Assembly (NCBI GenBank): GCA_903820505.1
Contig: CAIJHQ010000014.1
Coordinates: forward strand, 1-64,000
Direction of reading: 5' to 3'
Source: Candidatus Omnitrophota bacterium
GTDB lineage: Bacteria > Omnitrophota > Omnitrophia > Omnitrophales > Aquincolibacteriaceae
Length of the DNA stretch: 64,000 bases
Part shown: positions 26,283-37,341 of the stretch, in pieces
Numbering within the stretch: the first letter of the stretch is position 1
Layout: the number at the start of each line of letters is the position of its first letter
Notes under the pieces: generated by a model
The model's database searches: none
Seen by the model: only the letters and a program-made list of their open reading frames with translations
Told to the model about the DNA's origin: nothing
Made by a program: the position numbers and the translations under genes

Positions 26283-27584
26283 TTAGAGGACGTACTGATA
26301 ACCCTTTACAAAAGTATGCAGGACTTTCCCCTTCAGTTTTTTTCCATAAAAACAGGAATTCATGGACTTGGATTGAACATGCTCCTCGGCAAACGTCCAT
26401 TCCTTATTCACATCCACCAGGATGAAATTCGCCTGTTCCCCCGTCTTCAGCCTTCCGAAATTCGGCTTCTTCAGGATCTCCGCCGGCACCAGGCTCATTT
26501 TCCGGACGATCTCCTCGATCTTCCATTTCCGGCCGTGGAAAAGCTCCGTCATCACCACCCCAAACGAGGACTCAAGCCCGATCGTCCCGAACGGCGCGAT
26601 CTCAATGTCCTGGTCTTTCTCTTCCAGCGCGTGCGGCGCATGGTCCGTCGCGATCGTATCGATCGTTCCGTCCTCAAGTCCTTTAATCACCGCCTGACGG
26701 TCCTCTTCGGTCCTCAGCGGCGGATTCATTTTGTAAAAAGTGTCGTACTTCACGAATTCTTCGTCCGTCAGCGCGATATGATGCGGCGCCGCCTCGGCCG
26801 TCACGGGGAGTCCCTCCAACCGCGCGCGGCGGATCATTTCCACGGCCCCGCGCGTCGAAACATGCTGGAAATGAAACTGGCATTTGATGAGACGGACCAG
26901 TTCGATGTCCCGCGCGGTCGCAATGTCCTCGGCCGCGTTCGGCCGTCCCCGAAGCCCGAGCTTCGTCGAAACGATCCCCTCGTTCATGACCCCGTTAAGG
27001 CTGATCGTCGGGTCCTCCGCGTGAGAGAGGATCGGAAGCCCGTAGGTCGCCGCGTATTCATAAACCCGGCGCGCGACCCCGGAATCCACCACCCAATTCC
27101 CGTCGTCCGTGACCGCCACCGCGCCCGCGGCTTTCATCTCGGCCATTTCGGAGATCTTCTTGCCCTCGCGTCCCTGCGTGAGCGTTCCGGACGGAAAAAT
27201 GTTGAAGTTAAGAACGTTCGCGCGTTCCATCTGGTACTTCACGACTTGCGCGTTATCGCAGGCCGGCTTGGTGTTCGGCATGCTGACGCAGGCGGCGAAT
27301 CCGCCGGCGATCGCGGCCTGAACGCCCGTCTCGATCGTTTCCTTGTGCTCGTATCCCGGTTCGCGAAAGTGGACATGCATGTCAATGAGCCCCGGCAGAA
27401 GGTGGAGCTTCTTCGCGTCGAGAGTCTCGACGTCTTCGGCCGTGAGATCCTTCCCCCATTTGACCACCCGGTGGCTTTTCACGTAAAGGTCCATCACTTC
27501 GTCGATCTTGTTGGCCGGGTCGACGATGTGGGCGTTCCGGATGATCAGGTTCTTGACCGATTGCCCGTTCAGTTTATTTTTCAT
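26283..27584 (-). CDS. pyrC: Dihydroorotase, class I
   Basis: A 433-aa amidohydrolase that cyclises carbamoyl aspartate. Zinc ligands are in [18 protein letters not shown] (about residues 65-82), HAED, QHVSTR, and [23 protein letters not shown] is a substrate-binding motif. It looks catalytically complete, unlike the inactive PyrC paralogues that pair with PyrB in some bacteria. Its start overlaps the pyrB stop by 11 nt. Confidence 0.94.
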   Translation of the reverse strand: MKNKLNGQSVKNLIIRNAHIVDPANKIDEVMDLYVKSHRVVKWGKDLTAEDVETLDAKKLHLLPGLIDMHVHFREPGYEHKETIETGVQAAIAGGFAACVSMPNTKPACDNAQVVKYQMERANVLNFNIFPSGTLTQGREGKKISEMAEMKAAGAVAVTDDGNWVVDSGVARRVYEYAATYGLPILSHAEDPTISLNGVMNEGIVSTKLGLRGRPNAAEDIATARDIELVRLIKCQFHFQHVSTRGAVEMIRRARLEGLPVTAEAAPHHIALTDEEFVKYDTFYKMNPPLRTEEDRQAVIKGLEDGTIDTIATDHAPHALEEKDQDIEIAPFGTIGLESSFGVVMTELFHGRKWKIEEIVRKMSLVPAEILKKPNFGRLKTGEQANFILVDVNKEWTFAEEHVQSKSMNSCFYGKKLKGKVLHTFVKGYQYVL

Positions 27585-28524
27585 CTTTTAACGCTCCGCT
27601 TAAAAGATAGAGGACCGCCATGCGGACCGCGATCCCGTTCGTCACCTGCTTCAGAATGTAGGACTGCGGGCTGTCGGCAAGGGCGCTCTCGATCTCCACG
27701 CCGCGGTTCACCGGACCCGGGTGCATCAGGATGGCGTCCGGCTTCGCCAGCTTGAAAAGTTCGGTGTTGAGCCCGAAGGTGCTCGCGTATTCTCGGATGC
27801 TCGGAAAGAGGGTTTCGTTCTGCCTTTCCATCTGGATCCTGAGTAGCGTCACGGCATCCGCCCCCTCCATCGCTTTCTTCACGTCGTGGACCACTTTGAC
27901 CCCGAGTTCCTCGATCCCCCACGGGATCAGTGTCTTCGGTCCGCAGATCACCACTTCGGCGCCGAGCTTCGTCAGGCCCCAGACATTGGACCGCGCCACG
28001 CGCGAATGCAGGATGTCCCCGACGAACACCACTTTGAGGCCTTTGATCTTTCCTTTGATCTCGCGCAGCGTGAACATATCCAGGAGCCCCTGGGTCGGAT
28101 GTTCATTAATGCCGTCCCCGGCGTTGACGATCCCGACCTTGGTATAGTTCGAAATACGGTGCGGCGCGCCTGAAGATCCGTGGCGCATCACGATCAGATT
28201 GACTTTGAGCGCCTCAATGTTCGCGATCGTGTCCCACAGGGATTCTCCTTTGCTCATGCTGGAGCCGCCGCTCGCCATGCTGATGGTGTCCGCGCTCAAC
28301 CGCTTTTCCGCAAGCTCAAAAGAGACACGCGTGCGGGTGCTGGGCTCAAGAAAGAGGTTCACAACCGTCCTGCCGCGCAGGACCGGGACTTTTTTCACTT
28401 CCCGCTGGGAAACTTCGCTGAAGGACTTGGCCGTATCCAGGATCAGTTCGATCTCTTCCGCTGAAAGATCGCGCAATCCCAACAGATCCTTTTTGGTCCA
28501 CTGCGTTTTCGAGGTCTGGTTCAT
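27574..28524 (-). CDS. pyrB: Aspartate carbamoyltransferase catalytic subunit
   Basis: A 316-aa enzyme. The carbamoyl-phosphate motif is [19 protein letters not shown] at about residues 56-74. [10 protein letters not shown] and [13 protein letters not shown] follow, and the C-terminal [12 protein letters not shown] is typical. It joins carbamoyl phosphate and aspartate. No pyrI regulatory subunit is nearby, consistent with control by PyrR. It overlaps pyrR as ATGA. Confidence 0.95.
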   Translation of the reverse strand: MNQTSKTQWTKKDLLGLRDLSAEEIELILDTAKSFSEVSQREVKKVPVLRGRTVVNLFLEPSTRTRVSFELAEKRLSADTISMASGGSSMSKGESLWDTIANIEALKVNLIVMRHGSSGAPHRISNYTKVGIVNAGDGINEHPTQGLLDMFTLREIKGKIKGLKVVFVGDILHSRVARSNVWGLTKLGAEVVICGPKTLIPWGIEELGVKVVHDVKKAMEGADAVTLLRIQMERQNETLFPSIREYASTFGLNTELFKLAKPDAILMHPGPVNRGVEIESALADSPQSYILKQVTNGIAVRMAVLYLLSGALKDEK

Positions 28525-29069
28525 TTCTCGGCACCTCCGGAAATAACGGCCTCATCCCTTCCGTCCGCTTCTTTCAGACGGATGATCACCGTCTCCTCGA
28601 GAGAGGTCGGGACGTTCTTGCCGACGTGGTCGGCCTTGATGGGAAGTTCGCGATGTCCGCGATCGACGAGGACCGCGAGACGGATCACCTTCGGGCGTCC
28701 GAAATCGATCAGCGCGTCCAGCGCGGCGCGGATGGTCCTTCCGGTGAACAGGACGTCGTCCACCAGGATCACGACTTTGCCCCGGAGGTTGAAAGGGATA
28801 TTCGTTTCGCGGATCTCGGGCTTGGGCCCGATCTCGCTCAGGTCATCGCGGTAAAGAGTAATATCAAGAATGCCGACGGGGATCTCTTTTTTCTCTATCT
28901 CGTAGAGTTTCTGCTGGAGGCGTTCGGCCAAAAACACGCCGCGGGTGCGGATCCCGATGAGCGCGAGATGGGAAATACCCTGATTGCGCTCGACGATCTC
29001 GTGGGCGATCCGGGCCAGGGCCCGCTCAATGCCCCCCGCGTCCAGAACCAATTTCTCGTCTGCGCTCAT
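28521..29069 (-). CDS. pyrR: PyrR bifunctional pyr operon attenuator / uracil phosphoribosyltransferase
   Basis: A 182-aa PRTase-fold protein. The PRPP-binding motif [13 protein letters not shown] lies at residues 99-111, and the [17 protein letters not shown] region is the PyrR N-terminal signature. In Bacillus PyrR binds pyr mRNA when UMP is high and promotes termination. Here it is the first gene, behind a roughly 150-nt leader with a textbook terminator, which supports the same mechanism. It may also make UMP from uracil. Confidence 0.94.
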   Translation of the reverse strand: MSADEKLVLDAGGIERALARIAHEIVERNQGISHLALIGIRTRGVFLAERLQQKLYEIEKKEIPVGILDITLYRDDLSEIGPKPEIRETNIPFNLRGKVVILVDDVLFTGRTIRAALDALIDFGRPKVIRLAVLVDRGHRELPIKADHVGKNVPTSLEETVIIRLKEADGRDEAVISGGAEK

Positions 29070-29106
29070 GACAAAACTTCAGAGGGACAGGTTGGCGTTC
29101 GCGGGC

Positions 29107-29136
29107 AAAAAAATACCCCGCACGCATGTACGGGGT
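29107..29136 (-). terminator. pyr leader attenuator terminator
   Basis: On the minus strand, ACCCCGTAC-ATGC-GTGCGGGGT (29115-29136) forms a 9-bp stem with one G-U pair and a 4-nt loop. It is followed by A and seven T (29107-29113). It stands between the pyr promoter and pyrR, so it must be read through for expression. Upstream in the leader, AATCCT and AGGATT are perfect complements that could make the competing antiterminator. I could not match the full PyrR-binding consensus by eye. Confidence 0.85.
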
Positions 29137-29229
29137 TCTTATAAAATCCTGTTTTCAGCTTCACTGTCGCACCTTTGTCGGCGTCTCGCGCCGTCTTAAA
29201 AGGATTCAAACTGCCTTCAACTGTTACGA

Positions 29230-29258
29230 AGGATACATGTCCGCATTCTTTTTGTCAA
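29230..29258 (-). promoter_or_regulatory. Promoter of the pyr operon
   Basis: On the minus strand, consensus -35 TTGACA (29253-29258), 17-nt spacer, -10 TATCCT (29230-29235). Expected transcription starts near 29223, leaving a leader of about 150 nt before pyrR that contains the attenuator. Confidence 0.8.
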
Positions 29259-29324
29259 GGACGTCTACGGTTTCAGAAAACGCGCACGGAACCGGATCTC
29301 GAGCAAAAGATTTCAGATAGGGCT

Positions 29325-29771
29325 GAAAAGGCATTCTCTATAAGCCGAGTTCTGTACCCGCCGCTTACGCGGAAAGTGATGACCATCTATCTAGGACCGC
29401 CATTGCTGGCGGCCTCAGGCGGCTTACCCGGTAAAGTCCCTGCCTTACGGCAGGAAAAGAACGGGCCGTTCCCGCCCACCAAATCGCGACGGACTCTTTA
29501 CCTTATTTAGCCTTTCTTCACGTAGAGATTGCCGCGTTTCACCCCTTCGCCGCATCCGCTTTCGCGGGCCCGCCGGAGGACTCGTCTCTGTGGCTCTGAT
29601 CCGCCCCGCGTCCTTTTCCCCGCGACTTATCATCATCGAAGAAGAAACGCGGAGGGTGGGCGTTACCCACTACGTTCGCCCTGCGAAGCTCGGACTTTCC
29701 TCCCACAGGGGTTGGACAGGTCGTATCCCGTCTCTCATCATCTGTGCGCGGTCATCCAAGAAAACCTTCTC
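29325..29771 (-). ncRNA. rnpB: RNase P RNA, bacterial class A
   Basis: The minus strand contains the universal core GAGGAAAGTCCGAGCTTCG followed by CAGGGCGA near the 5' end. Near the 3' end it has AGATGGATGGTCATCA-like sequence and GGTACAGAACTCGGCTTAT. These are the P4/CR motifs of class A RNase P RNA. The ends pair as a P1 helix (29765-29771 region with 29325-29339), which sets the limits to within a few bases. It processes tRNA 5' ends. The pyr promoter lies just downstream. Confidence 0.95.
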
Positions 29772-29815
29772 AAGCGCCTATCTGAAATTCAAAGAACAAT
29801 GAAACCGAAAAAAGA

Positions 29816-30160
29816 TTACCGGACCCCCAAAGACTCAAGCTGCTCTTTGGAGAAATCCGCCCACGTTGTTTTGGGATAAGCCGTGATGATCTTCTGAAAA
29901 CCTGCCTTGGCCGCGTCGGTCTTGCCAAGCGAGGCATAACATTTTGCAAGATAATACGAGGCGACGGTCACCAGACTCCCCTGGGGATTCTCGGCAATGT
30001 ATTTCTCGTATTGCCCTGCGGCTTCTCCGAATTTCCCTTTTTGATAAAAATCCTCAGCCGCCGAATAAGCCCCGAAGCGATATTCCGCGGAGTGGGACGC
30101 GCACGACGCGAACAGAGCGCTGACCATCATGAATCCAAGCAACAAACGAATTTCTTTCAT
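29816..30160 (-). CDS. Small TPR-type lipoprotein
   Basis: A 114-aa predicted lipoprotein. The signal sequence MKEIRLLLGFMMVSALFASC ends in a lipobox Cys at residue 20. The mature part holds about two tetratricopeptide helices (AAEDFYQKGKFGEAAGQYEKY, then LAKCYASLGKTDAAKAGFQK), like the short YbgF/BamD-type repeats. I start at ATG 30160; the frame extends upstream but without signal-peptide character. It is probably a periplasmic scaffold. The partner is unknown. Confidence 0.75.
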   Translation of the reverse strand: MKEIRLLLGFMMVSALFASCASHSAEYRFGAYSAAEDFYQKGKFGEAAGQYEKYIAENPQGSLVTVASYYLAKCYASLGKTDAAKAGFQKIITAYPKTTWADFSKEQLESLGVR

Positions 30161-30319
30161 AAAAAAATCCCCCAAAGGCTTTGATATTCGGTGCGGACCC
30201 CCAAAGTGTACTTTTCCCTCTATGGGGGTGTCAAGAGACAAATCGGACCAGCTTTTGTCCGTTTTGCGGGGAAAAACCGACAAGGTCCCACGTGTCCAGG
30301 ATGGACCGTGTGAGTGAAA

Positions 30320-30394
30320 TGGGCCCGGGAGGACTTGAACCTCCGACCAAGCGATTATGAGTCGCCTGCTCTAACCAGGCTGAGCTACAGGCCC
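30320..30394 (-). tRNA. tRNA-Ile2 (CAU anticodon, lysidine type)
   Basis: A complete cloverleaf on the minus strand: acceptor GGGCCTG with CGGGCCC (one G-U pair), anticodon CAU, discriminator A, no encoded CCA. The anticodon arm GGCGACTCATAATCGCTTGG matches that of E. coli minor tRNA-Ile, whose C34 is changed to lysidine by TilS, rather than elongator tRNA-Met. A simple anticodon-based call would say Met. Confidence 0.85.
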
Positions 30395-30399
30395 ACGAA

Positions 30400-30573
30400 A
30401 TGCGGCATCTTATGAAAGCGTTTTCCTGACCCAATTCTCAATTCGCAAGAACAACTCTGCCAGCAGTCCCTGCGGGACAGGCCCACGATGCAGCATTTAC
30501 AAGAACATTGTCCTGCCCCGATCCAACACTTACAGGAACCACTCAACCAGCAGTCCCCGCGGGACAAGCCCAT
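30400..30573. repeat. Two degenerate 88-bp direct repeats next to tRNA-Ile2
   Basis: Two units (about 30400-30486 and 30488-30573) share ATGCxGCAT starts and nearly identical ends: CCAGCAGTCCCTGCGGGACAG and the same string with two changes. Both end in GGCCCA or AGCCCA. That end resembles the tRNA acceptor border just before the first unit, so the array may have grown from the tRNA end. A Cys-rich frame runs across both units and into the tRNA; I do not regard it as a gene. The stretch 30624-30760 shows no gene. Confidence 0.6.
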
Positions 30574-30602
30574 CAATTCCCCATGAATTGATACGGCACC
30601 GC

Positions 30603-30623
30603 GGCGGTTTCTGGAAAACCGCC
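30603..30623 (-). terminator. Hairpin downstream of response regulator gene
   Basis: A perfect 8-bp inverted repeat (GGCGGTTT / AAACCGCC) with a 5-nt loop lies about 140 nt past the response regulator stop. No strong U-tract follows, so it may be a weak or Rho-assisted terminator. Confidence 0.45.
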
Positions 30624-30760
30624 TACGGTGACCGCGTGAAACAGTACGTTTAAAAAAGAACCTTCCTGCTGAAATCTTTGAGAGACGGAAGTAGGATAAC
30701 GAAGAAGAAAAGGAATTGCAATCACCATTGCGGAGAAAATGCCGGAAAAGAAGATTTGCG

Positions 30761-31165
30761 TTAGCGCATTTTCAGGACGCGTTCGATCTTGCTCTGGAGA
30801 TTCGCAAGGTCGAAGGGCTTCTCGACGAACCCGCTGATCCCCTCCAACTCAAAGAGGGCCTGCATCGAGGCGCCGGCGCCCGTAAGTACGATCACAGGGG
30901 TCTTTCTGACGCGCGCCTGTTCCTGAAGGTTATCATTCCGGTAGGAACGTAATTTGCGGAGGTACGTGAGACCGTCCTCGCCTTTGGGGATGCGGATATC
31001 CAGGAGGACGCAATCAGGCTTGCCCTCCTCGGTCTGTTTGAAACCCTCGCCACCATCAGCGGCCGCCAGGACCGTGAATCCGAGGGATGTGAACTTCTCC
31101 TTAACGATCTGACGAACGTCATCCTCATCATCGATGATCAGGATCGCTCTTTTGTCTTCGGACAT
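30761..31165 (-). CDS. Single-domain response regulator (CheY-like)
   Basis: A 134-aa receiver domain with no output domain. The acidic pair is in ILIIDDEDDVRQIV, the phospho-acceptor Asp in DCVLLDIRIPKGEDGLT, the Thr in VIVLTGAG and the Lys in GFVEKPFD. The loop after the phosphorylation site is longer than usual (LRSYRNDNLQEQARVRKTP). No kinase gene is beside it; rpoD lies upstream. It may act as a phosphorelay intermediate or by protein contact. Confidence 0.88.
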   Translation of the reverse strand: MSEDKRAILIIDDEDDVRQIVKEKFTSLGFTVLAAADGGEGFKQTEEGKPDCVLLDIRIPKGEDGLTYLRKLRSYRNDNLQEQARVRKTPVIVLTGAGASMQALFELEGISGFVEKPFDLANLQSKIERVLKMR

Positions 31166-31257
31166 ATTAAACCTCGTTTCTGTTCAAGCTGTGTATGAAT
31201 CGTCAAAAGAAGTCCTAAACTAAAGCCATTATCTTTTCAAGGCACGCGGAGATTCTA

Positions 31258-32946
<1,689 letters not shown>

Positions 32947-32990
32947 AGAGCCGTGTATTGTACTTATTCCGGGTCTTTTCACCAAGCGAT

Positions 32991-34802
32991 TTATTTGTTC
33001 TTTTCGGGCGTCCGGGAGCGATGCCACAGCTCCTGGTATTCCTGGGTGTAGCCCTGGATCCGGGAGGCATTGCCCTCGCGCTCGGCCTCCGCGATCAGCC
33101 GGCGCAACGCCTCAAGCCGGGAGGTGATATGTCCTTTTTTGATCTGTCCGATGCAGTCTTCCAATACCTTTTCCCGTTCGGCGGTTTCGTCCAGGGTCGC
33201 CATGACCGCCACGAGTTGCTCCCGATAACGGGGGTCTTCGATATGGTTGAGAAGCCCGGAAAGATAGCATTTCTTCCCCTGCTCGCTCATTTCCTGCAAG
33301 TAACGGAAGATCTTCTGGGAACCGGGCTCTTTGAAATCCGTGACCTGCAGTTCCTCACAGGCCTGCTCGCACAGGGGCGGGACCTCGGCCATCAACACGA
33401 ACAGAAGGAGTTCTTCTTTTGCGGGCAGGACCTCGGAAGAGGTCGCTACCGCGGCATTTTGTTCCTTCTCGCGCGGCGCGGCGGTGTCTCTTTTTCCGAG
33501 CTTGGAGAATTCCGTCCGCAGGGAATTTTCATCCACCTGCAGAGCGCCCGCGAGCCGCCGGAAATAGTCCGATAACACGACGGTGTTCTTGATCTTGAGG
33601 AAGGTTTCGAGCATTTCGCGGCTGATCTTGGAAAGCCCCAACGTGTCCTTGCGGGGATAACGTTCCAGCAGGATCTTCAGCTTGTACTCGAAAAGGTCCT
33701 TGGCATTTTTAAGCAATCCCGAAAAAGCCTCGTTCCCGCGCTTATTGAGAAAATCGTCGGGGTCTTCCCCCCGCGGCAAGTCCACGAGCTTGACCTGCAT
33801 TCCCCCTTCCAGAAGGATCTCAAGACCGCGCAACGAAGCGGCCTCTCCGGCTTTATCCCCGTCATAGACCACGATCACTTCTTCCACGAAGCGCTTCATG
33901 AGCCTCACGTGATCTTCCCCGAGCGCAGTCCCGAGCGTTGCCACCGCATTCTTGAACCCGTGCTGGTAGAGCACGAGGAAATCCATGTATCCTTCGACCA
34001 GGATGAGATTGGGCCATTCCCGGTCGATGAATTTTTTGGCGAGGTTCAGTCCGAAAAGTTCGCGCCGTTTGGAAAAGACCGGAGTCTCCGGAGAGTTCAG
34101 GTATTTAGGGCCTTCCGCGTCCGCGATCAGACGGCCGCCGAAAGCGATCACCTTGTTCTGAAGGTTCTGGATCGGGAACATCAGCCGCCCCCGGAACGTA
34201 TCGTAATAATTCCCTTTGGGGGACTGCTGGATCAGGGCCGCCTGTTTGAGCAGCTCCTCAGAATGACCTTTCCCTTTCAGGAAATCGTAAAGCCCCCGCC
34301 ATTCCTGGGGCGCCCAGCCGAGTTTGAATTCGCGGATCATTTCTTCCGAGATCTTCCGTGCGGCCAAATAGGCGCGGGCGGCCGCTCCCGCTTCCTTGAA
34401 CAACATCCCGTGATAAAAATCCGCCGCAAGTAGGCAAACTTCGTACAGTTTTTCCTTCTGACCGGGAGCTTCCCGTGTCCCGCGACGTTCGGGCAACATG
34501 ATGTGCGCGCGGTCGGCAAGGAATTTGAGAGACTCGGGAAAGGTCATGTTCTCGTGGCGCATGACAAAGCTGATGACATCGCCGCCGACGCCGCAGCCGA
34601 AACAGTGATACAGCTGTTTCTCGGGCTGGACCATGAACGACGGAGACTTTTCCTGATGGAAGGGACAGCAGGCCTTAAAATGCCTGCCCGCGCGCTTCAG
34701 AGGAACGTATTGGGTGATGATTTCGACGATATCGTTGGCGGCGCTCACTTGCTCGACGATATGGTCCTCAAAACGCACTCCGCCAAGATCGCGTTGCGTC
34801 AT
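32991..34802 (-). CDS. dnaG: DNA primase
   Basis: A 603-aa primase. The CHC2 zinc finger (C46, H49, C67, C70; [11 protein letters not shown] and [11 protein letters not shown]) comes first. The catalytic core has [22 protein letters not shown], and the TOPRIM has [17 protein letters not shown] and [12 protein letters not shown] helicase-binding-type helical C-terminus closes it. It makes RNA primers for replication. ATG 34802 overlaps the cvpA-like stop as ATGA, and rpoD follows. Confidence 0.95.
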   Translation of the reverse strand: MTQRDLGGVRFEDHIVEQVSAANDIVEIITQYVPLKRAGRHFKACCPFHQEKSPSFMVQPEKQLYHCFGCGVGGDVISFVMRHENMTFPESLKFLADRAHIMLPERRGTREAPGQKEKLYEVCLLAADFYHGMLFKEAGAAARAYLAARKISEEMIREFKLGWAPQEWRGLYDFLKGKGHSEELLKQAALIQQSPKGNYYDTFRGRLMFPIQNLQNKVIAFGGRLIADAEGPKYLNSPETPVFSKRRELFGLNLAKKFIDREWPNLILVEGYMDFLVLYQHGFKNAVATLGTALGEDHVRLMKRFVEEVIVVYDGDKAGEAASLRGLEILLEGGMQVKLVDLPRGEDPDDFLNKRGNEAFSGLLKNAKDLFEYKLKILLERYPRKDTLGLSKISREMLETFLKIKNTVVLSDYFRRLAGALQVDENSLRTEFSKLGKRDTAAPREKEQNAAVATSSEVLPAKEELLLFVLMAEVPPLCEQACEELQVTDFKEPGSQKIFRYLQEMSEQGKKCYLSGLLNHIEDPRYREQLVAVMATLDETAEREKVLEDCIGQIKKGHITSRLEALRRLIAEAEREGNASRIQGYTQEYQELWHRSRTPEKNK

Positions 34803-35398
34803 GTCTGGGAGGTCTTACCGGACCCGACCACCTTCGCGTGACCTTTCAGGAAGGCCGCGTCCACCACGCCCTGGATCCTGGGGAAAAGGTCCTCAACCAC
34901 GGGCCACGTGATGGAATGTCCCCGCGAAGGATTTTTCTGGGAACTGCCGACGGGAATGAGCCGGAGGAATTGGGCGGCCAAACTGATCAAAAGGAGGAAG
35001 AAGACCCCTCCGAGGAACATGCCCCCGAAAGTTTTCAGCGCCCCGTGGGCCTCCACGCGGCAGAACTTCCCCACAAAATTGACGCAGCCGGTCATGAAAA
35101 ACCAGACAACACCCGTCAGGACAAGATAGACCAAGGGCTCGGCGAACGCCTTGGGCAAAGCGGGGACCGCATTCGTCAGGGAAGCCGCGAGACCGCTGTA
35201 AAAGGTCAGGGCGATCACTCCGGTGAGGAGCAGAACAAGGACCCTCGTGAACATGTCGCTGGCGCCCTTTTTGACACCCGTCGCCATGCCCCAGAGGACC
35301 GCGAACAATACGATCCAATCCCCTGTAGCGAACTGTTGAAATGCAGTCCACACAGAGCTTTTTTGAAAAGATTCGATCAACTGCCAGAGCCAATCCAT
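34799..35398 (-). CDS. CvpA-like integral membrane protein
   Basis: A 199-aa protein with four to five hydrophobic segments: DWIVLFAVLWGMATGVKKGA, VLVLLLTGVIALTFYSGLAA, LVYLVLTGVVWFFMTGCVNF and MFLGGVFFLLLISLAAQFLR. This is the layout of CvpA/colicin V production proteins. The short-chain residues before each helix and the LKTFGGMFLG motif fit the family. It lies ahead of dnaG with coupled translation. Function in these bacteria is unknown. Confidence 0.75.
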   Translation of the reverse strand: MDWLWQLIESFQKSSVWTAFQQFATGDWIVLFAVLWGMATGVKKGASDMFTRVLVLLLTGVIALTFYSGLAASLTNAVPALPKAFAEPLVYLVLTGVVWFFMTGCVNFVGKFCRVEAHGALKTFGGMFLGGVFFLLLISLAAQFLRLIPVGSSQKNPSRGHSITWPVVEDLFPRIQGVVDAAFLKGHAKVVGSGKTSQT

Positions 35399-35554
35399 AA
35401 ATCTCTCCGCACTTATTATTATTTCCGGCAGGAATTGCCGTTCCGTGATCCGCCGCGCGCCGTCGCCGCAAACGGGCTGTATGATACACCCGTGAGCGCT
35501 TCATGAGTACTTAAAAAACCCAAATCGCCCCGGTTTCTGTTACGAAAACCGGAT

Positions 35555-36352
35555 TCAAGAGATCCCCAGGAACCTCAACGCTGCGACAACCCCGACGAAC
35601 GCGGTATCGGCTTTGACAAGGACCTCTCCCAACCCCACCAGAAAAAAGTTCTTCTCCTTCCGCGTCCACCGCACCCAATCGATCTCCGCTTCCGAGAACC
35701 CACCCTCGGGCCCGACGAAGAGGTTCAGGACCTTGGGTCTGTTTTGGGATGCCTGTATCCCGGCGACCCATTCCGGAAAACCGGCCGCGTCCCGACAGGG
35801 ATGAAAGATCACGAGCGGTTCGTCCAGCGGAACGGCCGCAACAGCCTCTTTGAAACCGCGCGGCGGGGCGACATGGAGGACTCGGAGGGTGCCGGACTGT
35901 TTGCTCGCTTCACGGGCGATCCGGTTCCACCGGTCGACCATCTTCCCCTCTTTTTCCGTCGCGATCTTGATCTCGCAGTGTTCCGAAAAAACAGGCCAGA
36001 GTTCGGAAACTCCGAGCTCCTGCGCCTTTTCCACCAGAAGGTCCGTTTTCCCTTTCCGGAGCATCGCGGGAACGAGCCGGAGGCGGATCCCCTTATTTTC
36101 GGCGCCGCTTGCGGAGGTAAAACGGAGGATCTGAAGATGCGCCCGGCCGGCCTTGGAGAATTCGCGAACAAGCGCTTCAGCCTCCCTGCCTTCCCCGTCC
36201 GTCACGAGGCAGGTCTCCCCCGGCTTCAAACGGATGCTGTCTTTGAGGTGGTGGGTCTCGGAAGGCTCAAGCCACAGATCGCCCGGAGCATCCCGCAAAG
36301 GCTGGACCGTAAAAAAACGCCGTAATTTTCTGGATCTTGATTTTTCCGGCAT
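35555..36352 (-). CDS. rsmE: 16S rRNA m3U1498 methyltransferase, RsmE-like
   Basis: A 265-aa SPOUT-family protein. RRFFTVQPL opens it (RsmE PUA-like domain), and HHLKDSIRLKPGE is at about residues 34-46. LLVEKAQELGVSELWPVFSEHC and NLFVGPEGGFSEAEI are the SAM-knot motifs. The last conserved motif, normally of the form LGxRILRxETA, reads LGEVLVKADTA (residues 241-251), so two Arg and the Glu are changed. It may still methylate rRNA, but activity should not be assumed. Confidence 0.85.
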   Translation of the reverse strand: MPEKSRSRKLRRFFTVQPLRDAPGDLWLEPSETHHLKDSIRLKPGETCLVTDGEGREAEALVREFSKAGRAHLQILRFTSASGAENKGIRLRLVPAMLRKGKTDLLVEKAQELGVSELWPVFSEHCEIKIATEKEGKMVDRWNRIAREASKQSGTLRVLHVAPPRGFKEAVAAVPLDEPLVIFHPCRDAAGFPEWVAGIQASQNRPKVLNLFVGPEGGFSEAEIDWVRWTRKEKNFFLVGLGEVLVKADTAFVGVVAALRFLGIS

Positions 36353-36402
36353 GCGGCACCGTCAGTTCACGAACTCTCCCCGGATCTCTCCGGGAACAAG
36401 AA

Positions 36403-36428
36403 GACCCGCCGGTAAAAACCGACGGGTC
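36403..36428 (-). terminator. Rho-independent terminator of the cold-shock gene
   Basis: On the minus strand GACCCGTCGG and CCGGCGGGTC pair over 10 bp (one G-U) with loop TTTTTA, followed by TTCTTGTT. It lies about 45 nt past the csp stop and just before rsmE. Confidence 0.7.
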
Positions 36429-36473
36429 CCGAACAACTTCAGGCCATCGAAGAATGATGTCTTGAAAGCGGCT

Positions 36474-36749
36474 TTATTTCTTAGCTTCTTTTTTGGCAGC
36501 GACCGGAGCGGCCCCTCCCGCGAGAGCTTCCTCTTTCGGCTTCTTGGTCCGAACGACATTCTGGGCCGTGGGCCCCTTTTCGCCTTCCACGATATCGAAC
36601 TGCACTTCTTCGTCGGGATTGAGGCGCTTGTAACCTTCTCCCTGGATCGCGGAATAATGGCAGAAGATGTCGCGTTCCTCACCGTCCTTGCGAAGGAACC
36701 CGTATCCCTTCACGTTGGAAAACCATTTGACCTTCCCTTTTTCAGCCAT
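36474..36749 (-). CDS. Cold-shock domain protein with Ala/Lys tail
   Basis: A 91-aa protein. Residues 1-68 are a cold-shock domain with GKVKWFSNVKGYGFL (RNP1) and DIFCHYSAI (RNP2). The remaining 23 residues are an Ala, Lys and Glu tail (AGGAAPVAAKKEAKK) similar to histone-H1-like extensions. It binds single-stranded nucleic acid as an RNA chaperone. AAGGAGGATGGG precedes the start. Confidence 0.93.
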   Translation of the reverse strand: MAEKGKVKWFSNVKGYGFLRKDGEERDIFCHYSAIQGEGYKRLNPDEEVQFDIVEGEKGPTAQNVVRTKKPKEEALAGGAAPVAAKKEAKK

Positions 36750-36828
36750 CCCATCCTCCTTAGATCTCGCTCACAACGATCCACGAATTACCGCGCCGGA
36801 AAATCCGCAGCGCGCCCCGCTTGGAACG

Positions 36829-37101
36829 CTACTTCACCTTGATCTTCAGAATAAGTCCCGGTTTGAAAACAACGACCTTTTTCTCAGGCACCGTCACTTC
36901 TTCTCCCGTCCGGGGATTTCGCCCCAGTCTGCCGCGGCGGCTTTTCACCTTGAAAACACCAAAATTCCTGAGTTCCACGGTCTCGCCCCGCTGGAGGCTT
37001 TCGGAAATGACATCGAGGGTTTTCTGGACGATCTTTTTGACATCAATCTGGGTGAGATTCGTCTCATTGGAGACTTTCATCACAATATCTTTTTTAGTCA
37101 A
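36829..37101 (-). CDS. HU/IHF family DNA-binding protein
   Basis: A 90-aa histone-like protein. It has LTQIDVKKIVQKTLDVISES in the helical part, VELRNFGVFKVKSRRGRLGRNPRTGEEVTVPEKK at the DNA-grasping arm, and VVFKPGLILKIKVK at the end. The arm keeps the RNPRTG signature with the intercalating Pro. It compacts and bends DNA. A good promoter lies about 80 nt upstream. Confidence 0.94.
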   Translation of the reverse strand: MTKKDIVMKVSNETNLTQIDVKKIVQKTLDVISESLQRGETVELRNFGVFKVKSRRGRLGRNPRTGEEVTVPEKKVVVFKPGLILKIKVK

Positions 37102-37179
37102 GTTCCCACCTCCTTTATCGAATACCGAAGAAGCAGAGGCTCCGTTGACCCAACTGCTTGTCCAGTTTGAAGATACGGA

Positions 37180-37208
37180 AAACTAGCAAATCTCCGGAAC
37201 CTTGTCAA
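37180..37208 (-). promoter_or_regulatory. Promoter of the HU-family gene
   Basis: On the minus strand, TTGACA (37203-37208), a 17-nt spacer and TAGTTT (37180-37185). The 133-nt stretch between it and the dnaE stop holds nothing else I can recognise. Confidence 0.7.
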
Positions 37209-37341
37209 GAAGTTTTAGATGTAACTTCAATTGCTATTTAGAGTTAACGAATAATTCCCTCTAAGAAACCCTCTTTTTGACGATTTCCGGAGTCAGTAAC
37301 CCTGTTCCTTATGATCTCTAAAATAAACAACGTCGAAATCC

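Noticed and set aside
30385-30576. A 63-aa Cys-rich repeated frame on the minus strand
   Set aside because: It runs over the tRNA-Ile2 border and simply reads the 88-bp DNA repeat. There is no ribosome binding site.
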